15,004 nt of DNA, from the NCBI GenBank assembly GCA_004151065.3, contig NWUY0300076736.1:1-15004 (forward strand), given 5' to 3'. Position numbers and translations under genes: made by a program. Under the pieces are notes generated by a model. The model was not told the DNA's origin. It ran no database searches and saw only the letters and a list, made by a program, of their open reading frames with translations. Below are positions 10,896 through 15,004 of this stretch, piece by piece. How positions within the stretch are numbered: position 1 is the stretch's first letter; every line of letters starts with the position of its first letter. The stretch comes from Larix sibirica. Its lineage: Eukaryota > Streptophyta > Pinopsida > Pinales > Pinaceae.

Positions 10896-11620
10896 TTGTA
10901 GCACCCAAAATGCCTATATCCTAACAATGGCACTCAATTTGCACATAATGTGAGGTTTCACCTTTTGTTACTTTCCCACCTATGGCTTTTACAAAATCCC
11001 AATATTCATGGCATTACAAAGCATTAATAAAAACAACCACTTTAAAATAACCATGGTTATAAAAGACATGGCATAAACCTCCAAATTTCGTGGCAGATAA
11101 AAGCAACCCATCTCAACCATATAATAACATACTATTTTAGATGGAGTATGTAATGGGTTGTAACTACCTCCCTTTTATGGTGGCGCGTGGCATTAAAACC
11201 CACTTTTAACTTATAAACAAAGTTTTAAAATAGCATATTGTCGTGTCAAATGGTGGGCATAATTTTTAACACATGGCTTTGTCTTTTATGTAACCATACA
11301 AACCCACTCCCACATATTTTTAATTGGCGGGATTAACATCTATGGTTATAACCCACATAACATTGGTTACAACTACTTTATGATCATGGTGGTGTGTCCC
11401 CCCTTCTTGGGCATAAATCCAAGGCCTTTAAATACCATATCCCATATTTTTAGGGATAACAAACAACCTCATATCTTTTCAAAAGCACGTGGGCATTTGG
11501 CATATTAACTTTAAATATTAAACCCATTTAATAATTCACACCTTTTTTCATAGTGCCGCATGTCATGGAGGAACTTTTACCACTTATCAACTTTCCATGG
11601 GACCACATGTCAGCATGCCA

Positions 11621-11760
11621 TTGGTCCATGTCAACTGCACTTGCCATGTCACTGCTGCCACATCATCTGACACATGTCCTCTACCAATTGGTCCATGTCA
11701 CTTGCACTTTCCACATCAGTTGCCATGTAGGATGCCAACTCATCTTGTTGACGTCATTTA
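11621..11760. repeat. 67-bp spaced repeat and TGACGTCA palindrome
   Basis: TTGGTCCATGTCA occurs at 11621 and 11688, each followed by a CTGCAC/TTGCAC-type block and CCATGT/CCACAT motifs, so the segment is a degenerate duplication. TGACGTCA at 11749-11756 is the palindromic site bound by plant bZIP (TGA/CRE-type) factors. Whether it acts in this LTR is unknown. Confidence 0.5.
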
Positions 11761-11970
11761 ATACCATGTGTCATCACCAAGTGTTGCCTCGTCGTCATTT
11801 TTTTGCTTGTTGCGGGAAAACTTCTCAGTTGCATATCTTTTGCATACGACCTCTGTTTGACGCGTAGTTCGCACAGTTGGAAATCTCTCTACGAGATCTT
11901 TGACATGGTACCGTTTTTGCTAAAAGATGAGGTCTTTTAATTTTTGGATTTTTGAGATCCTCCTGGATCA

Positions 11971-12503
11971 AGCATAGTCCCCACAAAGATATCCAATTCA
12001 ATTCTATGTATGTTAATATCATCATGAATCTCCATACCCTCATGCAAAGTTGATTGGACAACGCAAACCTCCAGTACCCAGGTAAAGGTGAAATTGTTCT
12101 ATTGTATGCCCACCTCTCGCATTTGATAGTATAGTCAAAGGGCTTCTTCATAGACTCATCCTTGTACATATGCTTTGATCATGCCATTCCATACAAAAAC
12201 ATTTGAATTATGCACTTTGTCAAGTGCTTTCCCTGCAATTGGTGCACACATTATGTCAAATAGGTGACATGTGTCATCCAAACTTCCACATCCTGAATAC
12301 ATGGTAAGAAACTTGGAAGCCAAAAATATGTTATGCTTATTCATGTACAGTTGCAGAATAGATACTTAAGTTTCCTTAGAAACCCTAATGACATGCTACT
12401 TCAATTCATAAAGTATGTCAGCCACTTTCTTCAGTTGGCCATGCATGTACAAATTGTGGACCTTTTATTTTCCTGTGCTTGATGAATTTCTAGCCCCTAA
12501 CAT
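11971..12503 (-). pseudogene. PPR-DYW protein pseudogene, N-terminal part
   Basis: This is the first part of the same PPR relic, one continuous minus-strand frame from a candidate ATG at 12503 to the nested insertion. In order: a Ser-rich leader (MLGARNSSSTGK, then a stop at 12465-12467); HGQLKKVADILYELK with a stop at 12396-12398; KFLTMYSGCGSLDDTCHLFD; NVFVWNGMIKAYVQG; YEEAL; LYYQMREVGIQ; NNFTFTWVLEVC; HEGMEIHDDINIHRIELDIF; VGTM. These match the successive P, L and S units of plant PLS-class PPR proteins. There are six in-frame stops and no frameshift; about 20 residues seem missing around 12345-12360. The ATG lies 17 bases from the primer-binding site, so almost no untranslated leader separates the retroelement signals from the gene. 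Start choice is inferred from position and the conserved-looking leader. The minus-strand open frame at 11825-12169 is an out-of-frame shadow of this part that runs into the nested element. Confidence 0.9.
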
Positions 12504-12520
12504 TTTGAGTATTGGAAACT

Positions 12521-12533
12521 GGCTCTAATACCA
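12521..12533 (-). other. Primer-binding site for initiator tRNA-Met
   Basis: On the minus strand this reads TGGTATTAGAGCC. It is complementary to the 3' end of plant initiator tRNA-Met (expected TGGTATCAGAGCC) with one transition, and similarity continues a few bases further (AG-TTTC). It starts three bases after the LTR end, the normal place for a reverse-transcription primer site. iMet priming is typical of Copia elements. Confidence 0.88.
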
Positions 12534-12536
12534 TTT

Positions 12537-13307
12537 TGTAATGAATCCAGTGGTATGATCTGCACAACAAGCTCTCTGAAAGTCCTCTAGACTATGTGCT
12601 TAGTTGAGGCTACAGGTACCTATGAATTTGTCTCCATTGCCAAAATAAACACAAACTTAATCATGTTTCAACAACTAGCTGAGGATACAGAATGCTCCAC
12701 CCAACCATAGGTTAATTGTGTTCCTAATTCTCTCAACATAGCTACCACCCCCGAGCTAGGACTATGAAACCATTAGGGTAAAGGTTTATGTAACTGACTA
12801 TGAGCTTCTTCCATAGCACAACCCATAGTTGACCAATAATTCAATCCTCTTCATTACAAACAAGGCAATGATTAAAGGTTTCTCCAATCTCTCCCCGTTG
12901 CACCCCAGACAGGATCACTTCTTAGGGACCTAATGATGCCATCCATATGATGCCACAACCCAAATGATGGATGAAAAGGGCAAAAATAAAAAAATAAAAA
13001 AATAAAAATAAAATAAAATAAAAATAAAAAGTAATAAGACAAGGGTTAATAATACATGGGATGAGGACAAGGTCATGACCACCAAAGTTCTTTAGGATTC
13101 CAAAGATATCCATCATACACCCTCCCCTATCATGGATTCATAGTCCCCCATCTCTTCCCAGTGTTATCTCCTTGTCCGCAACCAGCTATGTTTTTTCTTA
13201 ATTAATTAAATAATAATTGTTCAAGTACTAATACATAAGTTGTGGCCCTTGGCCATTTTACATTTACAATTACCTTACAAGTTGGGGACTTTGACAGGAG
13301 TATTACA
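12537..13307 (-). repeat. 5' LTR (right copy) of the PPR-carrying element
   Basis: The edges are TGTAAT (12537-12542) and ATTACA (13302-13307), a perfect 6-bp inverted terminal match with TG...CA. The whole unit aligns in direct orientation with 2321-3075. It contains an A-rich AAAATAAAAA-type tract at about 12983-13030 and a short duplication near 12932-12957 (ATGATGCCA twice) absent from the other copy. In minus-strand orientation this LTR would carry the promoter and drive transcription toward the PPR relic. No convincing TATA box was fixed. Confidence 0.87.
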
Positions 13308-13312
13308 TCTTA
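13308..13312. repeat. Right target-site duplication of the 11-kb LTR element
   Basis: TCTTA follows the ATTACA edge and matches TCCTA at 2316-2320 in four of five positions. Confidence 0.6.
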
Positions 13313-14250
13313 TGAAACCAATGATGGAAAATAATGTATGATACAAATATAAAAATACAAGATCAAAAGGCATATATATACGATTATAATATTATGTGGT
13401 ATGTCTTCTAGTAAATTTATTAGTGAATAATAATATAGATCCACCTCAAATGCAGCCAAAGGGAGCTTAGTGGGGCGAGGAGAACAAGATGCATTGGGTA
13501 TCCTTATAAATATTGTGTATTGAACTATTACAAATCTCACTGCGTTTATTATTTACAAGGTAAAAAAATAAGTTCATAGCACCAAGGTCTCCATCCCGTA
13601 GTTCCATGATGGGATTTCAACTTACAATGCAAGGTTGTGACAAAGGGTCACTTATTAGCCTTGGTGTTAGCGGAGGTTTGCTCGCGTGTTAAACTCCTAG
13701 CTCTAGAAACATCGCTAAAGTGTCTGAATAGAGTGATTGTTGTGCCTATTGATTGGTGGTCATAATAATTCCATTGATAAGTAGTCTATATAATTAATTT
13801 AAATATACATGGAAGCATAAGAATCTAAATGGTAAATGGTATAGATTGAAGAGTTGTAGTAATAGCCAAGATAACTAGTATTAATTTTACATGAGACCTT
13901 TGTCATCTATCCCTAGTTATCATAGGATCTTATGGCAATGATGTTCAATAAATATAAGTGGCGGATGCTATGGTGAAGCGAGAAATTGAGGTTTCCATCC
14001 TTGTTGAGTGCTACTCCTTAAATGCTCATAATGCATAATAAATACAATTTTATATCAGAATAGGGTTGGATACTACTGTGATAAAAAATCCACCATAATT
14101 GTGCAGTTATATCCTAAAATCCATTCATAGATGTTGCACAATAGTATAGGGTTCATTCACCTTCTTGATGACCAAAATATCATGTGGTGCATAACAATTT
14201 CCCTTACATGAGTGAGAATGACAATAAATGATGAAGTGAGTGAGGGCTAT
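13313..14250. other. Right flank, no gene recognised
   Basis: AT-rich sequence with no open frame of convincing composition. The minus-strand frame that ends near 13310 is hydrophobic and low-complexity and crosses into the LTR edge. On the minus strand below 14250, the frame of the neighbouring coding-like segment stays partly open with scattered stops, so decayed coding sequence may extend this far. Confidence 0.45.
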
Positions 14251-14375
14251 ATTTAGTATTGCTCTTCCATTAGACACCTAGCTACTATGTATTTATATTG
14301 GAATTTTCCATGGGGACTTGTGAAGGTGGAGCCATAATACCAACCACTATCAATAGAACTAAACTGACTTGGAGG

Positions 14376-14960
14376 TTAATGATCCACTTGTGGGGTGCCT
14401 TTTAAGACTAATATGGACCCTTTTCCTTTACAAAACTCTTCATTAATTATGTTAAACCCTTCAGGTAATGGTCCATGAGTATTCATGATTGCTTGGTGTT
14501 GTGGGAAAAATGGCTCAATGGTGAGTGAAATATCCTTTCGTTGTAGGTTGCAACCAAGGCGACAATACATGAATGGGTTAGTATGACAGATACAATAATG
14601 TTGAAGCTATAAAATAAAGAACAACACATACAAGAGATACTTCTAATATTAAACTTGCAAAAATGACATGGAAAACACGATAAATGGATGAGATTCAACC
14701 AAATGTTTATTGCCTAATGGTAAATCTTTGAATACAATAGTATCACCTTGAGGAATGTAACTTCCAAGAGTCATACAACACTCCCTTTGGGATGATCCTT
14801 TGAATTCTCTCAAATTACCCACTAACGAACTTGGAATAGTGAAGGAAAACACTTGCTTCTTGAGGAAGAAGTCAAGGGAGCTTGGTATGGCAATGAATGG
14901 TGAGAATGTGGATGGAATAGATGTATTCCAAGCATATTCTTGTAGTATAACCTTTCTCTA
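14376..14960 (-). pseudogene. Unidentified coding-like frame with a 48-base stop cluster
   Basis: One minus-strand frame is open from about 14960 to 14697, with SIPSTFSPFIAIPSS, SSQRECCMTLGSYIPQGDTI and FKDLPLGNKHLVESHPF. After a stretch holding three stops it reopens in the same frame to a TAA at 14376-14378, with CRLGCNLQRKDISLTIEPFF, PQHQAIMNTHGPLPEGFNII and KGKGSILVLKG. The stop-bearing stretch can be drawn as a 48-base segment beginning GTTTAA and ending TTATAG, so a GT...AG mini-intron would preserve the frame; 48 bases is shorter than usual plant introns, so a decayed gene is at least as likely. A further 41 codons are open beyond the TAA (to about 14253). I do not recognise the family. 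The overlapping frame at 14483-14698 is a shadow. No start codon is secure. Confidence 0.35.
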
Positions 14961-15004
14961 TATTTTTCTTATGGAATGCATGCCCATGGATTCCTTTTAT
15001 AGCC

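Larger units (their letters stand above)
9577..11970 (+). mobile_element. Nested insertion, probable 2.4-kb solo LTR
   Basis: The insert begins TGATCC (9577) and ends GGATCA (11965-11970), a 6-bp inverted terminal match with the TG...CA signature of LTRs. AGCAT flanks it on both sides (9570-9574 and 11971-11975), with two extra bases (TA) on the left. Joining the flanks with one copy of this duplication restores a gapless PPR reading frame (GTM then LLDMYAK). No internal copy of its own ends, no primer site or polypurine tract and no gag-pol were found, so a solo LTR fits best. A TATATA at 10655-10660 suggests plus-strand orientation, opposite to the host element. It contains several tandem repeats. 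The length is large but within the range of plant Gypsy LTRs; the family is not identified. Confidence 0.75.
2321..13307 (-). mobile_element. Old Copia-like LTR retrotransposon carrying a PPR-DYW gene copy
   Basis: Seen in the sequence: two direct repeats of about 755 and 771 bp enclose an internal region. A minus-strand primer-binding site matches plant initiator tRNA-Met three bases inside the right LTR, a polypurine tract abuts the left LTR, and 5-bp flanks match 4/5. Order and polarity of all signals agree on minus-strand orientation. Known from the family: an iMet primer site with TG...CA LTRs is typical of Copia. No gag or pol domain was recognised; the gag position is taken by a decayed full-length PPR-DYW gene in sense orientation. 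A later 2.4-kb solo LTR (9577-11970) is nested inside, so the original element was about 8.6 kb. By eye the LTRs are roughly 85% identical, so the insertion is old. Superfamily assignment rests only on the primer site. An alternative is that the PPR relic and the LTRs are separate insertions, but the tight primer site-to-ATG spacing argues against this. Confidence 0.82.

Noticed and set aside
11553-11867. Plus-strand 104-codon open frame rich in His, Cys and Met
   Set aside because: Its translation follows the CCATGTCA/CCACATG-type repeats of the nested LTR and has no domain, so it looks like a repeat artefact.
12983-13030. Poly(A)-like tract as the tail of a non-LTR insertion
   Set aside because: A similar A-rich tract occurs at the matching place in the other LTR copy, so it is part of the LTR rather than a retroposon tail.
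1-15004. CRISPR arrays, bacterial operons, rRNA or tRNA genes
   Set aside because: None of the repeats has regular spacer architecture, there is no prokaryotic gene organisation, and the only tRNA-like match is the 13-base primer-binding site.

Overview
This looks like plant nuclear DNA, most likely from a large repeat-rich genome. I infer a gymnosperm from the style of the pentatricopeptide repeat (PPR) relic and from the abundance of old LTR-element sequence; this is not proven. The window is AT-rich and I found no intact protein-coding gene.

Main structure. About 11 kb (2321-13307) reads as one old LTR retrotransposon on the minus strand. Two diverged direct repeats bound it: 12537-13307 is the 5' LTR and 2321-3075 the 3' LTR. 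The intact LTR has TGTAAT...ATTACA ends. Just inside the 5' LTR is a site complementary to the 3' end of plant initiator tRNA-Met (12521-12533), the primer-binding site typical of Copia elements. Just inside the 3' LTR is a polypurine tract (minus strand, 3076-3090). The flanks carry a 4/5-matching target duplication (TCCTA at 2316-2320, TCTTA at 13308-13312).

Cargo. Where gag would normally begin, the element carries a full-length but decayed, intronless DYW-class PPR gene in the sense orientation. It runs from a candidate ATG at 12503, 17 bases after the primer-binding site, to a stop at 7963. It has the N-terminal leader, PLS-type PPR repeats, E/E+ region and a DYW deaminase-like tail, broken by about a dozen in-frame stops and several frameshifts. 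I recognised no gag, protease, integrase or reverse transcriptase, so this looks like a non-autonomous element that captured a host gene.

Nested insertion. A second element, 9577-11970 (TGATCC...GGATCA ends, AGCAT target duplication), sits inside the PPR relic in the opposite orientation and looks like a solo LTR. Removing it with one target copy restores the PPR frame without a gap. It contains a four-unit 93-bp tandem repeat, an 80-bp duplication and a TATA-like box.

Remainder. 3091-7962 is internal sequence downstream of the PPR cargo, with weak coding-like traces that I could not identify. The left flank (1-2320) is AT-rich repeat-like DNA. The right flank (13313-15004) ends in an unidentified coding-like minus-strand frame (about 14376-14960) interrupted by a 48-base stretch holding three stops.
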